From assembly GCA_030426465.1 (NCBI GenBank), contig JAUHYK010000028.1, positions 1 to 46,589 of the forward strand: a DNA stretch of 46,589 bases, in the 5' to 3' direction. The DNA is from Alphaproteobacteria bacterium. Its GTDB lineage: Bacteria > Pseudomonadota > Alphaproteobacteria > Caulobacterales > Parvularculaceae. The translations under genes and the position numbers were made by a program. Positions within the stretch are counted from its first letter, which is position 1. Each line of letters opens with the position of its first letter. The notes under the pieces were generated by a model. That model did no database searches and was not told where the DNA came from. It worked only from the letters and a program-made list of their open reading frames with translations. This document shows positions 1 to 7,740 of this stretch, piece by piece.

Positions 1-127
1 ATCCATACCAGACCGAGGCGTTTTCATGCACTTCCACATCGCCGCAAACAACGGCGCCCGGCGCGATGAAGGCGCTCTCGTGGATTTTCGGCGTCTTGCC
101 GCCAATGGCGAAGATGAGGGGTTTCAT
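1..127 (-). CDS. Gamma carbonic anhydrase family protein (partial, N-terminus only)
   Basis: The reverse strand from position 127 encodes 42 residues beginning MKPLIFAIGGKTPKI and running off the left edge of the window. The segment HESAFIAPGAVVCGDVEV is the start of a left-handed beta-helix of hexapeptide repeats, with small hydrophobic residues every six positions. This N-terminus is typical of the gamma carbonic anhydrase / YrdA-PaaY family, cytoplasmic trimers that bind zinc through histidines lying further downstream, outside the window. The family includes real carbonic anhydrases and related proteins of unknown activity, so the enzyme activity cannot be decided from this fragment. The start ATG at 127 fits the family's usual beginning; only a weak purine-rich stretch precedes it. 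Confidence 0.85.
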   Translation of the reverse strand, partial: MKPLIFAIGGKTPKIHESAFIAPGAVVCGDVEVHENASVWYG

Positions 128-180
128 ATGCGGTGAGGTTTCTCAGATTTGCTTCGGCTGCAAAACTGTCACGCCCGCTC

Positions 181-291
181 TTAAGGCGCAATGCTGCGTT
201 TCAGCACGGCGATGCGGGAGGAAACGCGCCAGTCGATGTCTTCTGCAAGATGGGTGAGATTACGGCTAAAGCGCAACTGACTGGGCCGGTT
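181..291 (-). pseudogene. Coding-like fragment, possible gene remnant
   Basis: Between the carbonic anhydrase start and the next gene, the reverse strand holds a short open frame that ends with TAA at 181 and reads, toward its C-terminus, THLAEDIDWRVSSRIAVLKR followed by SIAP. Codon choice in this stretch looks like the surrounding genes, and the peptide is amphipathic and protein-like. The frame is closed by a stop about 35 bases upstream of the coding-looking part, and there is no ATG; a TTG at 276 is the only plausible start, giving about 31 residues. It could be a tiny gene or the C-terminal stump of a lost gene. I do not recognise the family. Confidence 0.22.
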
Positions 292-335
292 GTCAGTAAT
301 TATGTAGGCGCTTATTGCGCTTCAATATCTGAGGG

Positions 336-1337
336 TTATTTTGGTGCGCGCTCATTCGGCGACGCCAATGCGGCTTCTAGTTGGCTGATGACATTTTCAA
401 TGCCCTTTGCCGTAGTTTTGTTCTTTTCAAGCTCGAGGGCGGCGCGAAGGTCTTCCAGTGCACTCGGATACTCTAAGGCGTCGATTTTCGCAGCGCCTCG
501 ATAGCGTAACAACGTGGCCCTTTCGCTGTCACGCAATTCGTTCTCAAATCTTTTTTCAATCAAGGCAATCTTTTCAAGCGCAATTCTCGGATCGAGCTTT
601 CGGTCCAAAGCAATGCCAACGGATACAAAAGCGTTCGCGATGTTGCGCCGATTAGCCTCAGTCAGGTTGTCAGCAAGTTGGAAGGTTATTTCAGTATGCA
701 CCTGCTTTCTTGGATACGAACGACCGTTGATCAGCCGACGCGCGTACGCCCATTTTTTTATGGATTCTTCAGCCGCGCTCGTCAGGCAAGGAAAGGTTGA
801 AAACACACTTGCAATGTTTTCCGTTACTCCGTCTTCGGTCACATCGAATGCAACGGAGACAACTTCGACGGGCCTTGCCTTAGAAAAGCATTTCTCCGGG
901 TAGCGCGGCGGATAACGCTTAATCGCATCATTGGCGGACATTTCAAATCGCGGCGCTTCATTAGCCGGGTAAATCAATGTCGTTTCAAAGCCAAGCCGCC
1001 AGTATTCCTTAGTGTTTGGGTTAACCGGTTCAAACCGCCATTGCCGTACGGTTTCGATGGCCGCTTCTCGAAGGCAGCTGTCAGACGGCTCCTGAACTTG
1101 CACCTGTGTTGCACGGCCCTCCCAATCAATCGCGCCGAAGAGCGTGATGAAGCGCAATTCATCACCACTTACGGTTGGTTGATCAGAACAAGCTTCCGGC
1201 AATGATGGTAAGGGCGCGCTTAGCGGCATTGCCGGTTCGGAAGGTATATCCGGCAATCGGTAGCGCATGGCTGCCGCGCTGCTAAACATCATCACAGGCA
1301 ATAATACAAATATAATATACCGCAAAATCCCCTCCAA
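336..1337 (-). CDS. Secreted protein with two TonB C-terminal-like domains
   Basis: A 333-residue protein with an N-terminal hydrophobic signal (about residues 5-24) followed by two repeats that resemble the TonB C-terminal fold, about residues 48-125 and 138-222. Each repeat has the pattern of a beta strand, a helix with a tryptophan near its end (VRQWRFEP at 97; IKKWAYAR at 193) and a final strand. Each also carries two cysteines at matching places (C50/C88 and C150/C184), which suggests one disulfide per repeat in the periplasm. The C-terminal third is helical and charged, perhaps TPR-like. It lacks the proline-rich linker of true TonB, so it is more likely a periplasmic partner than an energy transducer. 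It stands alone, with no exbB/exbD nearby. Function is unknown. Confidence 0.75.
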   Translation of the reverse strand: MEGILRYIIFVLLPVMMFSSAAAMRYRLPDIPSEPAMPLSAPLPSLPEACSDQPTVSGDELRFITLFGAIDWEGRATQVQVQEPSDSCLREAAIETVRQWRFEPVNPNTKEYWRLGFETTLIYPANEAPRFEMSANDAIKRYPPRYPEKCFSKARPVEVVSVAFDVTEDGVTENIASVFSTFPCLTSAAEESIKKWAYARRLINGRSYPRKQVHTEITFQLADNLTEANRRNIANAFVSVGIALDRKLDPRIALEKIALIEKRFENELRDSERATLLRYRGAAKIDALEYPSALEDLRAALELEKNKTTAKGIENVISQLEAALASPNERAPK

Positions 1338-1421
1338 AACCTGCAGCTAATGTAAAAGCATACATATGGGGGCATTAAACAACAACGGCCTGATGGCCCG
1401 GTATGCTGGGGCTACGTTTCC

Positions 1422-2063
1422 TTACCCCTTCACCGCATCGGGCTGGTTATCGGGATGCGCCTTGATGAAAGCGGGGTGTTCTGAACAGCGCTCGTAAATC
1501 TCGTTCATTTTTGAGAGGGCGCCAATCTCGACGCCGAACCGCGCCGCGGCATACATCTGCGGAACCAGGAGGCAATCGGCGAGGCCTGGTGCATCGCCCA
1601 CGCAATAATCGCCGGCGGTGCGCGCCAACATTTTTTCGACCGCCGCCATGGCGCCGCCGGGCCAGCGGTTCATCCAGTCGCTCATGGCGTCTGCGTCAAA
1701 GCCGCGCTCATTTTTCAAGTAATTCTGGATACGGACATTACCAAAAGGCTGCGCTTCGCAGGCGATGGTCGCGGCAATCGCCCTCGCATTGGCGCGCGCG
1801 ACTGCATTGCCGGAAAGAAGCGAGGGGTCGGGATGCGTATCTTCCAGATATTCGATGATCGCGACCGACTGAGTGATGAGCGCGCCGTCATCGGTGACCA
1901 GCGTCGGCACGAGCCCGGTGGGGTTCTTGTCGAGATAGGCCTCGCTCCGCTGCTCGCCTTTCAGGAGATTCACCGGCTCATAGTCGTAGGAGATATTTTT
2001 CAGAGCGAGTGCGATCCGCACCCGATAGGTCGCGCTGGACCGCCAATAACCGAAGAGTTTCAT
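1422..2063 (-). CDS. maiA: Maleylacetoacetate isomerase (zeta-class GST)
   Basis: A 213-residue glutathione transferase of the zeta class, which turns maleylacetoacetate into fumarylacetoacetate in the last steps of tyrosine breakdown, in the cytoplasm. The N-terminal thioredoxin-like half has the class signature SSATYRVRIAL (residues 9-19) with the active-site serines, then NPTGLVPTL with the cis-proline and the glutathione-contacting TQSVAIIEYLE. The C-terminal half is the all-helical domain. Length matches the family. The gene is divergent from hppD, with which it shares a 104-bp promoter region holding a perfect palindrome; joint control by the MarR protein encoded downstream of hppD is likely. 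The neighbouring pathway genes hmgA and fahA are not in the window. Confidence 0.93.
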   Translation of the reverse strand: MKLFGYWRSSATYRVRIALALKNISYDYEPVNLLKGEQRSEAYLDKNPTGLVPTLVTDDGALITQSVAIIEYLEDTHPDPSLLSGNAVARANARAIAATIACEAQPFGNVRIQNYLKNERGFDADAMSDWMNRWPGGAMAAVEKMLARTAGDYCVGDAPGLADCLLVPQMYAAARFGVEIGALSKMNEIYERCSEHPAFIKAHPDNQPDAVKG

Positions 2064-2109
2064 AGGTTTGCCTTTTTTGTTGCACCCTGCGCAACCATCC
2101 TTGATTCAA

Positions 2110-2131
2110 ATTAGTAACATATGTTACTAAT
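2110..2131. promoter_or_regulatory. Perfect 22-bp palindrome, likely operator between maiA and hppD
   Basis: A perfect inverted repeat of two 11-bp arms with no spacer; the left arm reads ATTAGTAACAT. It lies in the divergent maiA/hppD promoter region, 36 bp upstream of the hppD start and 46 bp upstream of the maiA start. Dimeric winged-helix regulators of the MarR family bind palindromes of about this length, and a marR gene follows hppD directly, so it is probably the site through which that regulator represses or activates both genes. The site itself is directly seen; the regulator assignment is inference. Confidence 0.75.
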
Positions 2132-2167
2132 CCGCTCAAATCACATCCCAGACTGGAAGGAATAGCC

Positions 2168-3235
2168 ATGGCTGACCTGTTCGAAAACCCGATCGGAACC
2201 GACGGTTTTGAATTCGTCGAATATACGAGCAGTAATCCGGACGAACTCGCCGTCCTGTTCGAGCGCCTCGGCTTTACAGCGGTTGGCAAGCACCGTTCCA
2301 AGGACGTCATTCACTATCGCCAGGGCGACATCAACTTTCTGTTGAATCGCGAACAGACCGGCCAGCCGAAAATTTTCTGTGGCCAGCACGGCGCCGGCGC
2401 CAACGCCATGGCGTTCCGGGTGAAGGATGCGCAAGCCGCTTTCAAAGAAGCCGTGAAGCGCGGCGCGACGCCGATTGAAGCCAAGGCCGGCCCCATGGAA
2501 TTGAACATTCCGGGCATTGAAGGAATTGGCGGGCTCAACGTCTATCTCGTCGACCGTTACGGCGCGCGCTCGATTTACGATGTGGATTTTGAACCTATCG
2601 AAGGCGCGGATCCGGCGCAAAACGATATGGGCCTCACTTATATCGATCACCTGACGCATAATCTGCATCGCGGCAACATGGACAAATGGGCCTCATATTA
2701 TGAGTCCATCTTCAATTTCCGCGAGATCCGCTATTTCGACATTGAAGGTAAAATGACCGGTCTCGTCTCAAAAGCGATGACGAGCCCTTGCGGCAAGATC
2801 CGCATCCCCCTCAATGAAAGCCGCGACGACAAATCCCAGATAGAGGAATTCCTTGAGCGCTATAATGGCGAGGGGATTCAGCATATCGCGCTTGGAACCG
2901 GCGATATCTATAAAACCGTTGAGGCGTTACGCGCCCGCGACGTTCCGTTCCAGGATACGCCTGACACCTATTACGACAAGGTCGACGAGCGCGTCGGGGA
3001 TCACGGCGAAGATCTGGAGCGCCTGCGCAAGAACCGCATTCTGATCGACGGCGCGCCGACGCAAGGCCAGGGGCTGCTCCTGCAAATCTTCACCCAGGAT
3101 GCGATTGGACCAATCTTTTATGAGATCATCCAGCGCAAGGGGAATGAAGGGTTCGGTGAAGGCAATTTCAAGGCGCTGTTCGAATCGATCGAGGAAGATC
3201 AGATTCGCCGAGGCGTTCTGAAAGAATCTGCGTAA
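2168..3235 (+). CDS. hppD: 4-hydroxyphenylpyruvate dioxygenase
   Basis: A 355-residue non-haem iron dioxygenase that converts 4-hydroxyphenylpyruvate, the transamination product of tyrosine, to homogentisate. It has two VOC-fold halves: an N-terminal half (about 10-140) and a catalytic half (about 150-340). The three iron ligands are visible: His161 in YIDHLTHN, His239 in GIQHIALGT and Glu319 in FYEIIQRKG. The C-terminal GFGEGNFKALFESIE helix that closes the active site is intact. Length is normal for the bacterial enzyme. The ATG at 2168 follows an AGGAA ribosome site. It faces maiA across a shared regulatory region and is followed 9 bp later by a MarR regulator, probably in one transcript. 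Confidence 0.96.
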   Translation: MADLFENPIGTDGFEFVEYTSSNPDELAVLFERLGFTAVGKHRSKDVIHYRQGDINFLLNREQTGQPKIFCGQHGAGANAMAFRVKDAQAAFKEAVKRGATPIEAKAGPMELNIPGIEGIGGLNVYLVDRYGARSIYDVDFEPIEGADPAQNDMGLTYIDHLTHNLHRGNMDKWASYYESIFNFREIRYFDIEGKMTGLVSKAMTSPCGKIRIPLNESRDDKSQIEEFLERYNGEGIQHIALGTGDIYKTVEALRARDVPFQDTPDTYYDKVDERVGDHGEDLERLRKNRILIDGAPTQGQGLLLQIFTQDAIGPIFYEIIQRKGNEGFGEGNFKALFESIEEDQIRRGVLKESA

Positions 3236-3244
3236 AGTAGCTGC

Positions 3245-3727
3245 ATGACTGTCGCCTGCGTATCGCGAAAGACCAAGCCCGGCGCAAAACGAAAGCTGAT
3301 CCTTGCTGAGTTTTCGCCATATCGCATTGTTGCGCTTGGTCATGCGATATCGGGGCGGCTCGCGCGGGCCTATCGCGACGAGAACATCACCATCCCTGAA
3401 TGGCGCGTCCTTGCGGTAATCGGAGAGGCGGACCGCGTCGCCGCGCGCGACGTTGTCAAACGCACGCCCATGGACAAGATGACCGTCAGCCGCGCTGTCG
3501 CGAGCCTCGAACAGAAAGGCTTCGTCAATCGAGCGCCTGATGAAAGCGACCGCAGGGTGTCGATGGTGTCTCTTTCATCCGAAGGCCGCAAAGTGTTCGA
3601 CCGCGTTGCGGCGCTGGCGCTCGATTATGAGGCAAGCCTTTTGTCGACTCTTGACCCTGATGAAGCGGCGGCGTTCCGCCTCGCCCTTGAAAAGCTCGAA
3701 GAGAAGGCGCGGGAAAACAGCGAGTAG
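3245..3727 (+). CDS. MarR family transcriptional regulator, probably of tyrosine catabolism
   Basis: A 160-residue winged-helix DNA-binding protein. The typical MarR features are present in order: TIPEWRVLAVIGEADRV (wing lead-in, about residues 49-64), the recognition helix segment DKMTVSRAVASLEQKGFV, and the wing APDESDRRVSMVSLSSEGR. Helices at both ends would form the dimer interface. It starts 9 bp after hppD and so is probably cotranscribed with it. The perfect palindrome between maiA and hppD is the obvious candidate target, and a pathway intermediate such as homogentisate or 4-hydroxyphenylpyruvate the likely ligand; both are inferences from position. Confidence 0.88.
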   Translation: MTVACVSRKTKPGAKRKLILAEFSPYRIVALGHAISGRLARAYRDENITIPEWRVLAVIGEADRVAARDVVKRTPMDKMTVSRAVASLEQKGFVNRAPDESDRRVSMVSLSSEGRKVFDRVAALALDYEASLLSTLDPDEAAAFRLALEKLEEKARENSE

Positions 3728-3825
3728 TCTTTTCGTTTCTTTTCCCATCTTGTTTCCAAGGCACAATGCCACCAAACTCCTCTCCTTCGGCGCAATGATT
3801 AGCAGGTTGGGATGAGCGAGTTGGG

Positions 3826-4773
3826 ATGTTGCGTCTAATTCTGAAAAATCTGGCGATCATTGGGGTGTTGGCGATTTCGCTTTCCGCCTGCGTGTCCTTT
3901 CCGGGTGCGCCGCCTGCGGAATTCGCGCCGCGTTTTGACGAAGATGGTTTTCACTCCCTCGACGGCGCCGTGCTCGGCGTTCAGCGCTGGGAAGCGGATA
4001 CGCCGCGCGCCATCGTCGTAGCATTGCATGGCATGAACGACTATTCGCAGATGTATGAGGGGCCGGGGCGTTACTGGGCCGGCCAAGGGATTTCAACTTA
4101 CGCCATCGACCAGCGCGGGTTTGGCCGGTCTCCGCAATTTGGCTATTGGGTTGGCGAAGAAACCATGATCGCCGATCTGCGTGCAGCCATTGCGGCCGCG
4201 CGGTCACGACATCCTGGTCTGCCGGTTTTTGTCGCGGGCCATTCCATGGGCGCCGGCGTCATTCTCGCAGCAGAAGCGGAAGCGCCGCTCGGCGCCGACG
4301 GCGTTATTCTGGCCGCGCCCGGCGTATGGGGCGGTGCGGCGCTGCCTGTTCCTTATCGTATCGGCGCCAATCTCGCCGCTATGGTTGCGCCGGGGAAAAC
4401 CCTCACGGGGGAGCGGGCCGCCCGTCAGGCGACGGATAATATTGAGGCCTTGCGCGAAATGGGGCAGGACCCGCTCGTCATCAAGGAAACGCGCGTTGAT
4501 GCGGTGCTTGGCGTCACGCGGGTGATGGGGTCGGGCTATAGCGGCGCGAAAGAAGTCAGCGGCGCTATCCTTTTTCTGATGGGTGAAAAGGACGAGATCA
4601 TTCCCCTCAAAATTATGGAAAAAACCGCAATGCGGCTTTCCGGGGATGTTACCTTCCGCCGCTATCCGCAAGGGTGGCATATGTTGTTTCGTGATTTGCA
4701 GGCGAAGCAGGTCTGGGAAGATTGCGCAGCATGGATCGAAAGCCGAATTGATGCGGCGCCGGATCGACAATAA
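3826..4773 (+). CDS. Alpha/beta hydrolase lipoprotein (serine hydrolase, monoacylglycerol-lipase-like)
   Basis: A 315-residue alpha/beta hydrolase of the serine aminopeptidase S33 / monoacylglycerol lipase group. It begins with a lipoprotein signal ending in the lipobox LSAC (Cys22), so it is probably tethered to a membrane on the periplasmic side. The fold is complete: ALHGMNDYS at the oxyanion hole (about 67-75), the nucleophile elbow GHSMG with Ser140, acid Asp256 in GEKDEIIP, and His285 in GWHMLFRD. The substrate is likely an ester of a lipid or small molecule, but this cannot be read from the sequence. It stands between the tyrosine genes and a decayed dehydrogenase gene, and its stop lies 26 bp before that remnant. 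Confidence 0.88.
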   Translation: MLRLILKNLAIIGVLAISLSACVSFPGAPPAEFAPRFDEDGFHSLDGAVLGVQRWEADTPRAIVVALHGMNDYSQMYEGPGRYWAGQGISTYAIDQRGFGRSPQFGYWVGEETMIADLRAAIAAARSRHPGLPVFVAGHSMGAGVILAAEAEAPLGADGVILAAPGVWGGAALPVPYRIGANLAAMVAPGKTLTGERAARQATDNIEALREMGQDPLVIKETRVDAVLGVTRVMGSGYSGAKEVSGAILFLMGEKDEIIPLKIMEKTAMRLSGDVTFRRYPQGWHMLFRDLQAKQVWEDCAAWIESRIDAAPDRQ

Positions 4774-4798
4774 ACGCAACTGGCGTTTTATCCGGCTC

Positions 4799-5009
4799 AT
4801 GACGAACTTGCTCAATGTCCATGATTACCGCAAGGCGGCGAAACGGCGTCTGCCGAAGCCGATCTTCGATTGTCTTGATAGCGGCGGGCGGTGAGAATGC
4901 GGTGAACGCGTTCCTCATATCGTTCAGGGAAGGTCTGAAACGAAATATGGCGCTGCTTGGCTGTCCGGGCGTGCAGGATCTCGATGAACGCTTTTTGCGC
5001 TCGGCATAG
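4799..5009 (+). pseudogene. Remnant of an FMN-dependent alpha-hydroxy-acid dehydrogenase (lldD-like), internal deletion
   Basis: From the ATG at 4799 one frame reads NLLNVHDYRKAAKRRLPKPI then FDCLDSGG, the usual N-terminus of the lactate dehydrogenase / glycolate oxidase family (compare D-x-R-x-x-A-x-x-R-L-P and the following F-x-x-x-D-x-G). It stops at 4894. In another frame, from about 4876, the sequence reads AAGGENAVNAFLISFREGLK then RNMALLGCPGVQDLDERFL, matching the family's C-terminal helix (E-L-x-x-x-M-A-L-x-G, then D-L-D-R). About 300 central residues, with the FMN-binding barrel and catalytic His, are missing, and the two ends are joined out of frame around a GGCGG-rich stretch at 4880-4893. 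It cannot make a working enzyme. Calling it lldD-like rests on motif recognition only. Confidence 0.72.
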
Positions 5010-5088
5010 AGCATCGCCGTTACTATGAATGTCATCAAGTTGGAATATTCGCTGTCTAGGAGAGCTCATTCGAGTTTGAGAGGCGAAG

Positions 5089-5928
5089 ATGGCGCAGGAA
5101 CGAGCTCAAGGCTGGTCTGTCGTTGTTCCTTATTACAATGAGCGGGACTATCTGGCGGCGACGCTAGCTTCGTTGCAGGCGCAAACCGTGCGTCCGTTGC
5201 GTCTCATTCTCGTTGACAATGCATCCACCGACGGATCGGCGGAGATCGCACGGGCGGCGCTCGCCGATGCGGACGGTGTTTACGTAACGTTTCTCCACGA
5301 AGCGAGGCCGGGACAGGCGGCGGCGCTGGAGTGCGGTATTGCTAAAGCCTCGACACCTTTCATCGCAATCTGCGATGCAGATACAATTTATCCACCGGAT
5401 TATCTGGCGCGGGCGCAGGCGCGTTTTGACGGCGGAGGCCGAAAAGTCGCTGCAGTTCTTGCGACGCCGCTTTACGATGCGCCCGAGAGTGCAGACAGCG
5501 CGCGACGCCGCTTGAAAATGCGCATCGTGCCGCATCTCCTAAGCCGCCAATGCCACACGGGCGGCTACGCCCAGACCTTTCGCACTGACGCGCTGAAGCG
5601 CGCCGGCGGTTATTCCCGGAAAATCTGGCCTCATTTGCGTAAAGATCATGAGTTGATCCATCGCGTCTGGAAAGAAGGGCGCGTAATTCACGATGCGACG
5701 TTGTGGTGTCGCGCAAGCGATCGTCGCAGCGCCGCGTTGCAAAAGCGCTGGACTTTATTTGAACGCCTTCTCTATCACGCGACGCCGTTTCAACTGAAAG
5801 ACTGGTATTTCTACCGCTTTCTCGGCCCCCGCATGGCGGCGCGGGCGCATGATGAATTGAAATTGCGTGAGCGACCCTGGGAAAAGGAAGGCGAAGAGAT
5901 GCGTCAGGAAATAAACGCGACGAACTAA
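5089..5928 (+). CDS. Family 2 glycosyltransferase
   Basis: A 279-residue inverting GT-A glycosyltransferase. The N-terminal nucleotide-binding region is clear: SVVVPYYNERDYL (10-22), LVDNASTDGS (41-50) and the metal-binding DAD at 96-98 in ICDADTIYPPDY. The acceptor half contains GGYAQTFRTDALKRAGGYS and KDHELIHRVW, the equivalent of the family's ED-x-x-x-x-R/W region. No membrane segments are evident, so it is probably cytoplasmic or peripheral. Its stop codon overlaps by four bases the stop of the convergent group 4 glycosyltransferase. The pair probably adds sugars to a cell-surface lipid or polysaccharide, but neither donor nor acceptor can be named. Confidence 0.9.
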   Translation: MAQERAQGWSVVVPYYNERDYLAATLASLQAQTVRPLRLILVDNASTDGSAEIARAALADADGVYVTFLHEARPGQAAALECGIAKASTPFIAICDADTIYPPDYLARAQARFDGGGRKVAAVLATPLYDAPESADSARRRLKMRIVPHLLSRQCHTGGYAQTFRTDALKRAGGYSRKIWPHLRKDHELIHRVWKEGRVIHDATLWCRASDRRSAALQKRWTLFERLLYHATPFQLKDWYFYRFLGPRMAARAHDELKLRERPWEKEGEEMRQEINATN

Positions 5929-7166
5929 CTCGCCTGCGCCTGCGAGCTATGCGGTTGGCCTAGCAGGCCTGAGAACTCTTCGCCTGCGCGTTTTCTTAAC
6001 GCCGACGGATAAATCTCGAACACGAGTTTTTCAAAGGTCCTGGGCCAAGAGAAATTTTCCCGGGCATGCGCGCGGGCGCGCTCACCCATCCCGGAAAGAC
6101 GATCCATCCACACGGACGCGATATTGGCGCCCATGGTGTCGGCGTCGCCGCACGGGCCGAGGCGGCCAAGGGAAGGCGGCACACGGTCAACCATGGCGCC
6201 GGCCCTGACCCCGACAACGGGAAGTCCCGCCGCCTGCGCTTCGATGACGGAAATGCCGAAGGTCTCGTTCTCCATCGCCGAGACATAGATATCTGCGGAG
6301 GCGAAATAGGCGGCGAGTGTTTCCCTGTCGTCAACAAAGCCGGGGAAATGAATATTTTCGTCTACGCATTCGTCCATCAGCGCGAGGCGGTCTTTACCGT
6401 CGCCAAGCATGACGAGGCTTGCGTTCCAGCTTTGCGGCAGCTTTCGGAACGCCTCCACAAGCATGCGCGCTTTTTTCTCATAGTCGATGCGGCCGGCATA
6501 GATCAGCAAAGGCGTTCCAGGCTCGGCGCCAAGCTTTGCACGCAACGCATCGCTGCGCCGGGCTTTGGTGAACAGGCCCGTATCGGCGCCGAGGGGCAGG
6601 ATAAAAGGACTATCAATTCCGAGCGCGCCGTAATGTTCGGCGGCGATCTGTGTCAGTGTGTAAAAGGCGTCGAACCGTTTGTAGAGGCTGGAGGCGTAGC
6701 GATAGGCGAGGCGCTTGACCTGCCGCGCAGCATAGGCGCCCGCACGCGGCGCCAGATAGCGCTCTACATAAACCGTCGGGAAGTCCGTGTGATATCCTGC
6801 GACCAGCGCCGTTTGCGGATTGCGCCGCCGATAATAGAGCGACGTCCAGGGAAGGTTATAGGCGTCCTGACATTCGATCAGGTTTGGCTGCGCATAGCGC
6901 AATGCTTCCAAGACGGCGTTGGTGCGCAACAACAGCCTGTAATTCGGACTGCCGGGCACTTGCGGCGAAGCGATCTCAATCGTTGTCGCGCGCCCGTCAC
7001 GGGTTATCGCGTCGCGCTCCCCCGGCACGATGAGGCAGTGGTTCGCCTCCGTTCGGTCAAGAATGAACCGGCGTTTTTCAAGCAGGTAGGTTTTCACCCC
7101 GCCGCCTTTTGCCGCGTAGGATTGGGTTAAATCGCAGAGCGTAAGCGAAGCCGGATGTCCTGACAC
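5925..7166 (-). CDS. Family 4 (GT-B) glycosyltransferase
   Basis: A 413-residue retaining glycosyltransferase of the GT-B fold. The N-terminal acceptor domain includes GGGVKTYLLEK near residue 21 and AGYHTDFPTVYVERYL near 133. The C-terminal donor domain has LPLGADTGLF, LIYAGRIDYEKKARMLVEAF and the E-x7-E signature in ENETFGISVIEAQAAGLPVV, which binds the nucleotide-sugar. The arrangement resembles mannosyl- and glucosyltransferases that act on glycolipids. It converges on the family 2 glycosyltransferase gene with a four-base overlap of stops. Its upstream side is a 304-bp region with hairpins and no clear large gene. Confidence 0.9.
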   Translation of the reverse strand: MSGHPASLTLCDLTQSYAAKGGGVKTYLLEKRRFILDRTEANHCLIVPGERDAITRDGRATTIEIASPQVPGSPNYRLLLRTNAVLEALRYAQPNLIECQDAYNLPWTSLYYRRRNPQTALVAGYHTDFPTVYVERYLAPRAGAYAARQVKRLAYRYASSLYKRFDAFYTLTQIAAEHYGALGIDSPFILPLGADTGLFTKARRSDALRAKLGAEPGTPLLIYAGRIDYEKKARMLVEAFRKLPQSWNASLVMLGDGKDRLALMDECVDENIHFPGFVDDRETLAAYFASADIYVSAMENETFGISVIEAQAAGLPVVGVRAGAMVDRVPPSLGRLGPCGDADTMGANIASVWMDRLSGMGERARAHARENFSWPRTFEKLVFEIYPSALRKRAGEEFSGLLGQPHSSQAQAS

Positions 7167-7470
7167 AAAAATTACGCCCCGCCTGATCTGCGCGAACCCC
7201 TTTGTTTTTCTGGCGTTGGCGGCGCCCGGTCTTCAAGGAAAGTTTTTGTGACAAAAGCGTACCTGTTGCATTTGCAGTGGACGGAGCTTTTTTGAACTCC
7301 GTTCACAGAACTTCTTAAAGCAAGAAAAGCTATGGCTTTTCGCACTTATGAAGTTTCGCAATCTAGAAGAAGACGCATCTCGTGCGCGCCACGAAATAGG
7401 CGGCGGTTTTCACGCAATTGTCATACGCCGCGGGCAAAATGCTTATGACGAATCGAGTGGGAGACGCGTG
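7167..7470. other. Intergenic region with two hairpins upstream of a small ORF
   Basis: This 304-bp stretch between the glycosyltransferase start and a small membrane ORF holds no convincing large gene. It contains two inverted repeats: 7277-7286 with 7297-7306 (ten pairs, one of them G-U, loop of 10) and 7324-7330 with 7335-7341 (seven perfect pairs, loop TATG). A frame with an ATG at 7348 is open and runs into the small ORF at 7471, but a better ribosome site precedes 7471. The hairpins may belong to the leader of that small gene. Confidence 0.4.
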
Positions 7471-7650
7471 ATGTTTCTGAAAAGAACTCTTGAGCGTATT
7501 GGCGATGTATTGGGGCTCGCCATTTTGCTGACGGGTCTTCTGGTGGGCTCGAATCTTCTTCGTGGGAGGGTGCGCAGCGCGCCGATGAAAAGGCGCGCTG
7601 CGACGCCCGGCGCTGCTTCTGCGCGTCATGCGCTGAAGCCCGCGCATTAA
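7471..7650 (+). CDS. Small single-span membrane protein (hypothetical)
   Basis: A 59-residue frame starting at ATG 7471, preceded at good spacing by GGGAG. The product starts MFLKRTLERIGDVLG, has one hydrophobic stretch LAILLTGLLVGSNLL (about residues 14-30) and a basic Ala/Arg-rich tail. The same frame is open back to an ATG at 7348, which would give 100 residues; the shorter start is chosen for its ribosome site. I do not recognise the family, and such short frames can arise by chance in GC-rich DNA. Confidence 0.4.
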   Translation: MFLKRTLERIGDVLGLAILLTGLLVGSNLLRGRVRSAPMKRRAATPGAASARHALKPAH

Positions 7651-7740
7651 TTTATAAAAGAAAAGAACGCCGCGGGCGTCTTTCGACGTCGCCACGGGTT
7701 TTTCTCTTCTCGATTTGATGTCGCGCTATCGCGCTAGGGA

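Noticed and set aside
6066-7130. 354-residue forward frame opposite the family 4 glycosyltransferase
   Set aside because: The reverse strand has all glycosyltransferase motifs; the forward frame has no recognisable domain and is a GC-driven shadow.
7669-7705. Terminator-like sequence with T-run after the small membrane ORF
   Set aside because: Only about four continuous pairs form before mismatches, too weak to call an intrinsic terminator.
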